Shown in pieces: positions 24,622 through 32,671 of a DNA stretch of 40,454 nt. Every line of letters begins with the position of its first letter. The first letter of the stretch is position 1. Origin of the DNA: Collinsella aerofaciens (lineage in GTDB: Bacteria > Actinomycetota > Coriobacteriia > Coriobacteriales > Coriobacteriaceae); contig NZ_JADPCH010000003.1 in NCBI RefSeq assembly GCF_015670745.1, positions 1-40,454 of the forward strand, in the 5' to 3' direction. Below the pieces are notes generated by a model that saw only the letters and a list, made by a program, of their open reading frames with translations, had not been told where the DNA came from and searched no databases. A program made the translations under genes and the position numbers.

Positions 24622-26033
24622 TATCCGATCGCTCCTTCCATCTCGAGCTTGATCAGGTTGTTCATCTCGACGGCGTACTCAAGCGGTAGCTCCTTGGAGA
24701 CCGGGTTGGCAAAGCCGTTGACGATCATGGTGCGAGCCTCTTCCTCCGGGATACCGCGGCTCATCAGGTAGAATACCTTGTCGTCGCCGATACGTCCGAT
24801 GGTGGCCTCGTGGCCGATGTCGACGTTCTTGGCGCGGATGTCCATGGCCGGGATGGTGTCGGAGCGGCTCTGGTCGTCGAGCATCAGTGACTGGCAGCTC
24901 ACGGTTGCCTTGGAGCCCTCGGCCTTGGGCGTGGCAACGATAGAGCTGCGGAACGTCTGGATGCCGCCGCTCTTGGAGATGCCCTTGGTCTCGACGGTTG
25001 CCGAGGTCTCGGGCGCGTTGAGCACGACCTTGCAGCCGGTGTCGAGGTTCTGCCCGGCGCCGGCAAAGGTGATGCCGGTAAAGCTCGAGCGGGCGCGACG
25101 GCCGTTGAGCACGCTCATGGGGTAGAGGTAGCCCACGTGGCTACCGAAGGAGCCGCTGATCCACTCGATGTCGCCGTCCTCGTCCACGCGCGCACGCTTG
25201 GTGTTGAGGTTGTACATGTTCTTGGACCAGTTCTCGATGGTCGAGTAGCGCAGGTGCGCACGCTTGCCCACAAAGAGCTCGACGGCGCCGGCGTGGAGGT
25301 TGGCTACGTTGTACTTGGGCGCGGAGCAACCCTCGATAAAGTGCAGGTCGGCGTCGTCCTCGACGATGATGAGCGTGTGCTCAAACTGGCCGGCGCCCTT
25401 GGCGTTAAGACGGAAGTAGCTCTGCAGCGGGAAGTCGAGCTTGGTGCCCTTGGGCACGTAGACAAACGAGCCGCCCGACCATACGGCGCCGTGCAGGGCC
25501 GCAAACTTGTGGTCGGTGGGCGGGATGAGCGTCATAAACTTCTCGTGGATGAGCGGTTCCCACTGCGGGTCGTGCAGGGCCTCCTCGATGCCGGAGTAGA
25601 CGATGCCCATCTTAGACGCTGTGTCCTGCATGTTGTGGTAGACGAGCTCGGAGTCGTACTGCGCGCCGACGCCTGCCAGATAGCTGCGCTCGGCCTCGGG
25701 GATGCCCAGGCGCTCAAAGGTGCTCTTGATGTCGTCGGGCACCGACTCCCAGTCGTGCTTTTGGTCGGTGTTGGGCTTGACATAGGCGACGATGTTATCC
25801 ATGTCCAGGCCCTCGATGGAGGGGCCCCACGTCGGGTCGGGGAAGCGGTTGAAGATCTCGAGGGACTTTAAGCGCAGGTCGAGCATCCACTGCGGCTCGT
25901 CCTTCTTGGCGCTGATCTCGCGCACGATGTCGGGCGTGATGCCGGCGTCGAGGCGCTCAAATCCCTCCTCGCCATAGGTGAAGTCGTAGAGGCTGCGGTC
26001 GATGTCCGCGACCTCGGTGCGGTTCTTGGTCAT
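24621..26033 (-). CDS. sufB: Fe-S cluster assembly protein SufB
   Basis: 470 residues, the normal SufB length. Strong SufB blocks: LRLKSLEIFNRFPDPTWG, GVGAQYDSELVYHNM, HGAVWSGGSFVYVPKG, the putative cluster region FIEGCSAPKYNVANLHAGAVEL, NLDTGCKVVLNAPETSATVETKGISKSGG and AMDIRAKNVDIGHEATIGRIGDDKVFYLMSRG. It is the scaffold subunit on which the cluster is built, in complex with SufC and SufD. It starts 12 bp after sufC. Confidence 0.97.
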   Translation of the reverse strand: MTKNRTEVADIDRSLYDFTYGEEGFERLDAGITPDIVREISAKKDEPQWMLDLRLKSLEIFNRFPDPTWGPSIEGLDMDNIVAYVKPNTDQKHDWESVPDDIKSTFERLGIPEAERSYLAGVGAQYDSELVYHNMQDTASKMGIVYSGIEEALHDPQWEPLIHEKFMTLIPPTDHKFAALHGAVWSGGSFVYVPKGTKLDFPLQSYFRLNAKGAGQFEHTLIIVEDDADLHFIEGCSAPKYNVANLHAGAVELFVGKRAHLRYSTIENWSKNMYNLNTKRARVDEDGDIEWISGSFGSHVGYLYPMSVLNGRRARSSFTGITFAGAGQNLDTGCKVVLNAPETSATVETKGISKSGGIQTFRSSIVATPKAEGSKATVSCQSLMLDDQSRSDTIPAMDIRAKNVDIGHEATIGRIGDDKVFYLMSRGIPEEEARTMIVNGFANPVSKELPLEYAVEMNNLIKLEMEGAIG

Positions 26034-26045
26034 TGCGTCGCCCCT

Positions 26046-26846
26046 TTACGCCTGCTGCTCGGCAGCGGCGGCCTCGGCCTGGGCGCGCTGCTCGGCGGCC
26101 TCGCGCTCGAAGTTCTCAAAGCCGTTCTTGTCGATCCAGGGGATGAGCGAGGCGTCGTCCTCGCGCACGATGTGGCCCTTGACCATAACGTGGACGCGGT
26201 CGACATCCAGGTGCTCCAGGATGCGCGTGTTGTGCGTGATGATGAGCATGGAGCCGTCGCAGCTCTTGCGGTAGGCGTCCATGCCATGACTGACGGTGGA
26301 AAGGGCGTCGACGTCCAGGCCGGAGTCAGTCTCGTCCAGGATGGCGAGCTTGGGCTGCAGCAGCAGAAGCTGGAGCATCTCGACCTTCTTTTTCTCGCCG
26401 CCCGAGAAACCCACGCCCAGCTCGCGGTTGAGGTAGGCGGTATCCATGTTGAGCTCGGCCGCGAGCTCCTTCACGCGGCGGCGGAACTCCTTGCCCTTCA
26501 TCTCCAGGCCGGGGCGGCCGGCGATGCTGGCGCGCAAAAAGCTCGACAGTGGCACGCCCGGAATCTCGACCGGGGCCTGGAAGCTCAGGAACAGGCCGGC
26601 GCGCGAACGCTTGTCGGTGGTGAGCTCGGTGATGTTCTGGCCGTCAAAGACGATGCGGCCGTCGTTGACCGTGTAGACGGGGTCGCCCATGACCAGGTGG
26701 CCGAGGGTGGACTTGCCGGCGCCGTTGGGTCCCATCAGCACGTGGGTCTCGCCGGCGGCGACGTTGAGGTTGACGTTGTGGAGGATGGTCTTCTCGTCCA
26801 CGGAGGCGGTCAGACCTTCGATGGAAAGCAGCGGATTTGCGCTCAT
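26046..26846 (-). CDS. sufC: Fe-S assembly ATPase SufC
   Basis: 266-residue ABC-type ATPase, soluble. Walker A GPNGAGKST (39-47), ABC signature FSGGEKKK (147-154), Walker B LAILDETDSGLD (167-178) and the H-loop ITHNTRIL. The SufC-type DETDSGLD is seen rather than the DEPT of transporters. The start at 26846 has GAGAGGGA upstream. The C-terminal tail is Ala/Gln/Glu-rich (AEAAAAEQQA). First gene of the sufCBDSU operon, about 225 bp from the divergent Rrf2 gene. Confidence 0.97.
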   Translation of the reverse strand: MSANPLLSIEGLTASVDEKTILHNVNLNVAAGETHVLMGPNGAGKSTLGHLVMGDPVYTVNDGRIVFDGQNITELTTDKRSRAGLFLSFQAPVEIPGVPLSSFLRASIAGRPGLEMKGKEFRRRVKELAAELNMDTAYLNRELGVGFSGGEKKKVEMLQLLLLQPKLAILDETDSGLDVDALSTVSHGMDAYRKSCDGSMLIITHNTRILEHLDVDRVHVMVKGHIVREDDASLIPWIDKNGFENFEREAAEQRAQAEAAAAEQQA

Positions 26847-26910
26847 GCTGTCCCTCTCTGTATATGGTGTACTCATAGGTGTACTAAACCCTAGGAATCT
26901 TCTCGGAATA

Positions 26911-26938
26911 AAGTTACTATGGGTTCGGCGTTAGTCAA
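26911..26938 (-). promoter_or_regulatory. candidate suf operon promoter
   Basis: On the minus strand: -35 TTGACT (rc of 26933-26938), 16-base spacer, -10 TAACTT (rc of 26911-26916). About 65 bases before sufC. Confidence 0.5.
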
Positions 26939-26954
26939 GGGAAAACCCGACTAA
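26931..26954. promoter_or_regulatory. dyad over the suf -35 box, possible Rrf2 operator
   Basis: TTAGTC (26931-26936) and GACTAA (26949-26954) are inverted, with GGG/CCC inside. ACCCGACT resembles a half-site of the E. coli IscR type 1 motif; the other half does not match well. Confidence 0.35.
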
Positions 26955-26975
26955 TCCACTCGACTTTTCAAATTC

Positions 26976-27006
26976 TGGGACAAAATAACCTGTTGTGTTT
27001 GTCCCA
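26976..27006. promoter_or_regulatory. 31-bp palindrome 1 upstream of the Rrf2 gene
   Basis: Arms TGGGACAAA / TTTGTCCCA around TAACCTGTTGTGT. A second, equal-length palindrome follows 44 bp later. Confidence 0.6.
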
Positions 27007-27019
27007 TTTACTTAAGATT

Positions 27020-27050
27020 TGGGACAAACAAACCTGGTTATGTTGTCCCA
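27020..27050. promoter_or_regulatory. 31-bp palindrome 2 upstream of the Rrf2 gene
   Basis: Arms TGGGACAA / TTGTCCCA with ACAAACCTGGTTATG between; ends 20 bases before the start codon. It could be an operator or a leader hairpin. Confidence 0.6.
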
Positions 27051-27070
27051 GATGCGATGGGAGGGTAGGT

Positions 27071-27502
27071 ATGCTCATTTCTTCCAAGGGCCGCTATGCC
27101 CTCCGGCTGATGATCTATATCGCGGCGCTGGGCGACGCCGAGGGCAAGATTGCCCTGCGCGAGGTTGCCGACCGCGAGCATATCTCACAAAAGTATTTGG
27201 AGCAGCTGGTTCGTCCGCTTATGAAGGCGGGCCTGCTTAAGAGCGTGCGCGGCAAGGGCGGCGGCTACATGATGGCCAAGGATCCAGCCGAGGTGCGTGC
27301 CGGCGACATCCTGCGCGCCGTCGAGGGCAGCACGGCTCCAGTGGCGTGCGATGGCATCGACAACAGCTGCACCCGCAGCGATCTTTGCTCGACCGTCAAG
27401 TTCTGGCGCGGTCTGGACGACGTGATCGAAAAGTACGTCGACGGCGTGACGTTGGCCGACCTGGCCGCCGTCCCCGAGATCAACTTTGACATTAAGCTGT
27501 AG
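27071..27502 (+). CDS. Rrf2-family Fe-S-sensing regulator, IscR-like
   Basis: 143 residues. N-terminal winged helix: MLISSKGRYALRLMIYIA, then ISQKYLEQLVRPLMKAGLLKSVRGKGGGY, the standard Rrf2 recognition region. Cys93, Cys100 and Cys106 (CDGIDNSCTRSDLC) form a three-cysteine cluster site as in IscR, with slightly wider first spacing. Such proteins bind a [2Fe-2S] cluster and regulate Fe-S genes; divergence from sufCBDSU makes that operon the obvious target. The start at 27071 has GGGAGGG upstream; the longer reading from 26993 runs through the two palindromes. It is probably autoregulated. Confidence 0.9.
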   Translation: MLISSKGRYALRLMIYIAALGDAEGKIALREVADREHISQKYLEQLVRPLMKAGLLKSVRGKGGGYMMAKDPAEVRAGDILRAVEGSTAPVACDGIDNSCTRSDLCSTVKFWRGLDDVIEKYVDGVTLADLAAVPEINFDIKL

Positions 27503-27555
27503 GTTGAGCGCAATTCCTTAAGATTTCGCGGAGGGTTGTTGCCGTTTACCGAGGG

Positions 27556-27571
27556 GTTGTTGTGCAACAAC
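27556..27571. promoter_or_regulatory. 16-bp dyad upstream of the surface protein gene
   Basis: GTTGTTG-TG-CAACAAC. GGGTTGTTG also occurs once more just upstream. A related TTGTTGTGCAACGA lies at about 29529-29542, before the next gene. Confidence 0.4.
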
Positions 27572-27641
27572 GGGCGAGCTGCAATACTTATTTTTATCTT
27601 TGCAAACTGAACTTTAACTACACCAATGCAGGGAGGATCTT

Positions 27642-29462
27642 ATGCAGCCCAAGCATTCTGCTATTGTCGCGGGCCTGACGCTGGCGCTTTCGTTTGGCGC
27701 CGTTTCCGCGCCGGCACCCGCCGCTGCCGAGGAGCCCACGCCGGGCATTGCCTCGGATGCCACCGATATTGATAAGGGCCTTTACACCCAACAGTCCTTC
27801 TCGGGCGTGTTGAGGTCGGTTCAGGGTGTCTCGTTTGTCAACGTGACTCCCGAGATGAAGTACTTCACCAAATATGAGAGCCATGGCAACTATAACCAGG
27901 GCTTTTCGTATGGTGACGGCTACAACGCGCTGGGCTATTACCAGTTCGACCGTCGTTGGTCGCTCATTCCGTTTATGAAGCAGGTTTACAACTACGATTC
28001 TGCCAAGTACGGCATGCTCAAGGATGCGATTGATCGCGGCAGCGAGGTTTCCAACGCGAGCAATGCCATGTACGAGAACGGACAGCTCACCGAGCTGGGC
28101 CATATCGCGCAGGATGCCTTCCAAGGTGCGTACAACACCGATCCTGTTGAGTTCTCAGCACTTCAAGATGCCTATGCGTACAACTCGTACTATGCGGTTA
28201 CCGAGGCGTGGCTCAAGAGCGGCCTGGGTATTGATATTTCGGGCCGCGCCGATTGCGTCAAGGGCATGGTGTGGAGCATTACCAACATGTGCGGCACTGG
28301 TGGCTGCAGGGACTTTTTCCGCTGGGCGAATCTTTCCAACGATATGTCCGACCGCGAGTTTGTGACGGCGCTTTCCAGCAGCGTGGTCAATAACGTGGCG
28401 ACCAAGTATGCAAGCCAGCCCCAGTACCACGAGGGCTGGAAGAACCGCTACCGCAACGAGCTAAAGGACTGCCTGGTCTATATCGCCGAGGACGAGGCTG
28501 CCGCTGCGAAGGACAACAAGCCCGAGCAGCCCGAGCCTACGCCGGCGCCCTCGCCGACACCTGATTCGAATGACGGCTCGAGTGACGATGTCAACGATGA
28601 CAGGATGGATGCGCCCTCGACCGATGCTGACGGTAATGGCTCTGCTGGCGGCACTACCAACGACGGCTCTACCTCGAACGGCTCCAATTCGAACGGCTCT
28701 GCTGCGGGCGATTCGTCTTCAAGCTCTGTCGGCAATACGGACAGCGACGCTTCTGGTTCGACCGACGCTGACACCTCTAACTCATCTACCGGCTCGAGCG
28801 ATTCGTCCGTTGGCACCGGCTCTAACAATGGCTCCGGCTCTGACACAACCCCTGATTCCGATGCTTCCAAGGACGACTCGAATAAGGCGCCGGACGCTCC
28901 CGTTGCTTCGCCGGACAAGAAGCCTTCTTTCTCCGTGCAGCTTGGTTCTACGCTGGGCTCTTCGCTGATGGCTGGCGTCAATAACGGCTCGACCCAGAAC
29001 AAGGACAACTCTGATCAGGTTTCCACGGAAAAGACCGAGGCCGCAAAGGGCGACTCCAAGGGCAAGGCTTCCGAGAAGAACGAATCTGATAAGGGTTCTA
29101 GCTCTGAGGAGAAGGGCGACGAGTCCGAACAGAAGAAGGACGAGGATAAGAAGTCTGAATCTGAGGAGAAGGACGAGAGCAAGGGCAAGACCAAGGACGG
29201 AAAGCAGCAGGGCGAGGACAACGGTAAAGGCAACACTGACAACCGGAACCAGGAGCAAAATGACTCCAAAACGGTGACCAACACGACGACTACAACAACC
29301 AAGTCCTCGGGCGGCAACATGCCCAAGACGGGCGATTTGATTGTGATGGCGAGCCTTGCCAGCGCGAGCTTGGCCACGCTGGGCGCTACGTCTATCGTAA
29401 GTGGTAAGCATAAGCTCGATCAGCAGAAGAAGGCTTCTGGGGAGGACGGCTCGGAGGAGTAG
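27642..29462 (+). CDS. sortase-anchored surface protein with lysozyme-like N-terminal domain
   Basis: 606 residues. Signal peptide about 1-29 (IVAGLTLALSFGAVSAPAPAAA). The folded domain (about 45-290) contains YFTKYESHGNYNQ (Glu79), GDGYNALGYYQFDRRWSLIPF and a C..C pair near NMCGTGGC; Glu plus GYYQF is the pattern of lysozyme-like glycan hydrolases, so peptidoglycan cleavage is likely but unproven. Then a long linker: Pro/Thr, a Ser/Asp/Gly/Asn-rich block (about 310-430) and a Lys/Glu/Asp-rich block (about 470-540). The C-terminal cell-wall sorting signal is MPKTG (560-564), a hydrophobic stretch and a charged tail. The start has GGGAGG upstream. No sortase gene is in the window. Confidence 0.82.
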   Translation: MQPKHSAIVAGLTLALSFGAVSAPAPAAAEEPTPGIASDATDIDKGLYTQQSFSGVLRSVQGVSFVNVTPEMKYFTKYESHGNYNQGFSYGDGYNALGYYQFDRRWSLIPFMKQVYNYDSAKYGMLKDAIDRGSEVSNASNAMYENGQLTELGHIAQDAFQGAYNTDPVEFSALQDAYAYNSYYAVTEAWLKSGLGIDISGRADCVKGMVWSITNMCGTGGCRDFFRWANLSNDMSDREFVTALSSSVVNNVATKYASQPQYHEGWKNRYRNELKDCLVYIAEDEAAAAKDNKPEQPEPTPAPSPTPDSNDGSSDDVNDDRMDAPSTDADGNGSAGGTTNDGSTSNGSNSNGSAAGDSSSSSVGNTDSDASGSTDADTSNSSTGSSDSSVGTGSNNGSGSDTTPDSDASKDDSNKAPDAPVASPDKKPSFSVQLGSTLGSSLMAGVNNGSTQNKDNSDQVSTEKTEAAKGDSKGKASEKNESDKGSSSEEKGDESEQKKDEDKKSESEEKDESKGKTKDGKQQGEDNGKGNTDNRNQEQNDSKTVTNTTTTTTKSSGGNMPKTGDLIVMASLASASLATLGATSIVSGKHKLDQQKKASGEDGSEE

Positions 29463-29494
29463 CCTCTTGGTTGCTAGATAACTAAAGAGTTGGG

Positions 29495-29531
29495 ACGGGG
29501 TCCGGTGCGAATGCATCGGGCCCCGTTTTGT
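29495..29531 (+). terminator. intrinsic terminator after the surface protein gene
   Basis: ACGGGGTCCGGTGC / GCATCGGGCCCCGTTTT with loop GAAT (two mismatches). Confidence 0.85.
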
Positions 29532-29664
29532 TGTGCAACGATTAGTTGTGCCCCCTCACACCTCTTGTTGCTACCGTTGCCCGATATGTTCGCGCGGCGT
29601 CGTCGGTACGCGCGAGGCGGTCATTACAATTGGCATCGTGCAGCGATTTAGGGGGAACATTTTG

Positions 29665-31461
29665 GTGTCTGAACAGGCAAATGTTGATTGTGCTGCTGGC
29701 TTTGGCGTGCGCTTGATCGGCTGTGCCGACGATGCGGTTTTGCCCATTGGCATGCACGACTATGCGGAGGCCCTTGGTTGCTGCATGCTGGTTGACAAGA
29801 CCATGTTTATTGCCGATGTGTTGGACTGCGACGCGTCCGTTGTGGTGTGCTGTCGACCCGAGGGTTTTGGCAAGAGCATGAACTTGTCGATGCTCAGGGC
29901 TTTTCTGGAGCGTCCAGCGGTCGGTCGCTCTGGTCAGCGTTTGTTTGCCGATGCTCAGATTTGGGATGCGAACGGCGGGCGCTATCGGGATGAGTATGCT
30001 TGCTATCCGGTGATATCGCTGGACTTTTCTGGCGCTGCGAGGCGTGGCCCCGCTGTTGCCGGCGTCGTGCGCGATGCCCTTTCGGGCGAGTGCGCTCGCT
30101 TGTTGGCGCTCTTGGAGGCTCCGGATTTAGCTCGAGATAAGGTGCGTCACATCGAACACGTCGCGCGTGGCGTGGCGAGCGCGGACGAGGTTGACTCGGT
30201 GCTCGGTGTGCTCATTGAGCTGCTGGAGATGGCCTGCGATGAGCAGGTTGTATTGCTCGTTGATGGGTACGATGCGGCGTGGTCTCGCCGTGCGAGCGCG
30301 AGGGACGCTTCCGACGCCGATCCGGCAGGGCTATTCGATCGCGTACTGTTCGACGCCATTGCCACTGCGCACGATTCGTTGCGGCTGACGTGTTTGATGG
30401 GGGAGTATCCCGGCCCTGCCGAAGCGGCGCTTTCTTTGCATGGTTGCTCGTATTGTCTGACGGCGCCGCTTTCGACCTGGTGTGACCGTTGTTTCGGCTT
30501 TTCGGATGCCGAGGTCCAGGCTCTGTTGAATCATGTTGGGCGCGAGGAATACCTGGATGATGCGCGTGAATGGCTCGAGGGATATCGGTTTGGTAGGGCC
30601 TATTGCTCGAGTCCAGCGCGTGTGATCGGTTTTCTGGACCGAGGCTGCACGGCGCCCGTGCGTGCCGATCTGTATGGGTATGCGGATTGCCTGAGTAGGG
30701 TAGTTAGTGACTGGAATCTCGACCGCCTTTCGGTCTTGTTTGATTTGCTCGAGGCCCATGGATGCGTTGGGGTCCCGCTTTGTTTGGGCGCTGCGGGGCT
30801 AGGGGCCTCGCCTGATGATGGCTTGTGGACGGCGCTGTATCTGTCAGGTTTCCTGACGACAGATATGACTGAGGAGCCAGAGTATGGCGATCGCCTCTGT
30901 GCTTTGCGATTGCCCAATAACGAGCTTCGTCAGGCCTTGCGTCTAGTGATTATTGAGTGGTTTGAGTGCGCTGCAGAAGACATTCGAGACGTCGATGCGT
31001 TTCGCGACGGGCTGTGCCATGGGAACGAGGATACCGTGAGGCGGGCGCTAAGCCGCATCTTGGGAGATGCGGGAATCGGTGCGACCGACCCAGATACACC
31101 GCTGCCATATCACCTACTCTTGCAAGGACTCTGCTTTGGATTGCCGGGCTATGCCAATCCTGCTTCGAGGCGAAAGTGTGGCGCGGATCGCTGGGACATC
31201 CAGGTTTTTCCTACGGGCGCTGTGTTTGACATAGCCGATACGATCGGTATGCTCGATGAACGTCCGCTGGTAACGATCAACATGATGTATGACCCCGGTG
31301 TGGATGCGCTGGGCCTGGAATTGCTGGCTGTGCAGGCGCTGCTCGACATAGAGCGCGACGGTATCGACGAAATCCGTGTGCCGCGACCCGGCGTTGGCCG
31401 CATACGCTGGGGGTTTGGGTTTGATGGGCAGCGCGTGTCCGTGGTGTGCCAGCGGTTATAG
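29665..31461 (+). CDS. AAA-ATPase-like protein (DUF1703 / PD-(D/E)XK type), nuclease motif degenerate
   Basis: 598 residues. Begins IGMHDYAEALGCCMLVDKTMFIADVL, the usual opening of AAA-ATPase-like proteins; the phosphate loop is RPEGFGKSMNLSMLRAFLE (about 64-82). The mid part has VVLLVDGYDAAW, a Walker-B-like segment, and FGFSDAEVQALL. In this family the C-terminus is a PD-(D/E)XK nuclease domain. Here the Asp-bearing GADRWDIQVFP remains, but the expected E-x-K strand reads LVTINMMYD, so nuclease activity is doubtful. Start GTG at 29665 is chosen for GGGGGA upstream; the earlier GTG at 29533 lies against the terminator. Function of the family is not established. Confidence 0.8.
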   Translation: MSEQANVDCAAGFGVRLIGCADDAVLPIGMHDYAEALGCCMLVDKTMFIADVLDCDASVVVCCRPEGFGKSMNLSMLRAFLERPAVGRSGQRLFADAQIWDANGGRYRDEYACYPVISLDFSGAARRGPAVAGVVRDALSGECARLLALLEAPDLARDKVRHIEHVARGVASADEVDSVLGVLIELLEMACDEQVVLLVDGYDAAWSRRASARDASDADPAGLFDRVLFDAIATAHDSLRLTCLMGEYPGPAEAALSLHGCSYCLTAPLSTWCDRCFGFSDAEVQALLNHVGREEYLDDAREWLEGYRFGRAYCSSPARVIGFLDRGCTAPVRADLYGYADCLSRVVSDWNLDRLSVLFDLLEAHGCVGVPLCLGAAGLGASPDDGLWTALYLSGFLTTDMTEEPEYGDRLCALRLPNNELRQALRLVIIEWFECAAEDIRDVDAFRDGLCHGNEDTVRRALSRILGDAGIGATDPDTPLPYHLLLQGLCFGLPGYANPASRRKCGADRWDIQVFPTGAVFDIADTIGMLDERPLVTINMMYDPGVDALGLELLAVQALLDIERDGIDEIRVPRPGVGRIRWGFGFDGQRVSVVCQRL

Positions 31462-31481
31462 GGGATGGCGAAAGCCCTTTA

Positions 31482-32501
31482 CTACTCCGCGTCCTTCATG
31501 GGCGGCATGGGCTTCCAGTTGGGATCCTTGATGATCTTGCGGGCGTCCTTCATGCCGCGGCGCAGCGCCGGAATGCCGGTCTTAAAGCACTTATCGACCG
31601 CAGCCAGGCGAATGAATTCCTTGCAGAAGGTCGCGGCATTGCCCAGGCGGAACAGCATGGGGTGGTAGTCACCGTAGATCTGCATATAGCGAGCGAGGAA
31701 GCCTCGGTTGCGCATGATGTAGTAGCGGTTGGTGTCGCTCGTAGAGTTGAGCTGGCGCTTGCCGGCGATATCCCAGTTAGAGACGGCGCGGGCTCGCTTG
31801 AGAACCACGTCGGCAACAACGGCGGCGGGGAAGTGTTGGCTGGCTACGTAGCCGTAGCAGGCATCGTCGCCGTAGATAAAGAAGCGCGCATCGGGCAGGC
31901 CGATCTTGTCGACCACGCGGCGCGAGAACATGCCGCCCTCAAAGCACAGCTGGTTCATGGCGCGATAACCCTCTGGACCCAAGTCCCACTTGGCGACGGG
32001 GTTGGGAATGCCGAGCGAAAGGATGAGTTGGTACTGCCAAAAGAAGGCGCCGCCGTCAAAGTCCAGGCGCGAACCCTGGATGACATCATAGCGGTCGGTC
32101 CACTTGGCAAGACGCTTGATGCCTTCGGGGATGACGAGCACGTCGTCGTCCATGACCCAGAACCACTGGGCCCCCAAGTCGTAGGCGCATTTAGTACCGG
32201 CGGAGAAGCCGCCCGCACCGCCGCCGTTTTCGAGCTGCGGGACGTAGATGACACGGTCGGTGCCGCCCTGCGCGTCAGGCTGCTCGGTGTCGATGCCCCA
32301 CAGGTTAGCCAGGCGCTCGTTGAATGCGGTGCACATGGCCTCGGTCTCGCGCGAATTTTCGTTATCGACAATCACGATGCGCCAGGGCGTTGCTGTGAGC
32401 TCGGTCATGGAGTCGAACAAGTTGGCCAGGAGTTCCTGGCGCTTGTACGTAACGACGACGATGGCGAGCTTGTCGATGGGGGCGGGAAGGGTTGAAGGCA
32501 T
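31482..32501 (-). CDS. family 2 glycosyltransferase
   Basis: 339 residues, GT-A fold: LAIVVVTYKRQELLANLF at the N-terminus, RIVIVDNENS, ENGGGAGGFSAGT and the metal-binding WVMDDDVLVIPEG (Asp118-120). The N-x-GGAGGF block and length are like rhamnosyl- or galactofuranosyl-transferases (GlfT-like). It is cytoplasmic or membrane-associated, adding a sugar to a lipid-linked surface glycan. The start is at 32501, with AAAGGA upstream at a slightly long distance. It converges on the AAA-like gene with 20 bp between stops and no clear terminator. Confidence 0.88.
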   Translation of the reverse strand: MPSTLPAPIDKLAIVVVTYKRQELLANLFDSMTELTATPWRIVIVDNENSRETEAMCTAFNERLANLWGIDTEQPDAQGGTDRVIYVPQLENGGGAGGFSAGTKCAYDLGAQWFWVMDDDVLVIPEGIKRLAKWTDRYDVIQGSRLDFDGGAFFWQYQLILSLGIPNPVAKWDLGPEGYRAMNQLCFEGGMFSRRVVDKIGLPDARFFIYGDDACYGYVASQHFPAAVVADVVLKRARAVSNWDIAGKRQLNSTSDTNRYYIMRNRGFLARYMQIYGDYHPMLFRLGNAATFCKEFIRLAAVDKCFKTGIPALRRGMKDARKIIKDPNWKPMPPMKDAE

Positions 32502-32671
32502 GGGGCAATATATCCTTTCACGCGCGGCGCGCATGCGCTGCACGGAAGCTATCGAATACGTCCTTGGGACTGTCCTATTGTAAAGGCTCGGCGCACCTTG
32601 ACGGCAAGCTTTGAATAAAACGCAGGAACCTGCCACGGCTGTAGCGGCTTTAGCGTCTGACGGCAGCGTGT
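32502..32671. promoter_or_regulatory. intergenic region with candidate promoter for the 31482 glycosyltransferase
   Basis: On the minus strand a TACAAT -10 box (rc of 32577-32582) lies about 75 bases before the start; the -35 (TTGCCG at 19 bases) is poorly spaced. Confidence 0.35.

Noticed and set aside
29533-29664. Longer N-terminus for the AAA-ATPase-like protein
   Set aside because: The upstream GTG lies against a terminator stem and has no RBS; the GTG at 29665 follows GGGGGA and family similarity starts after it.
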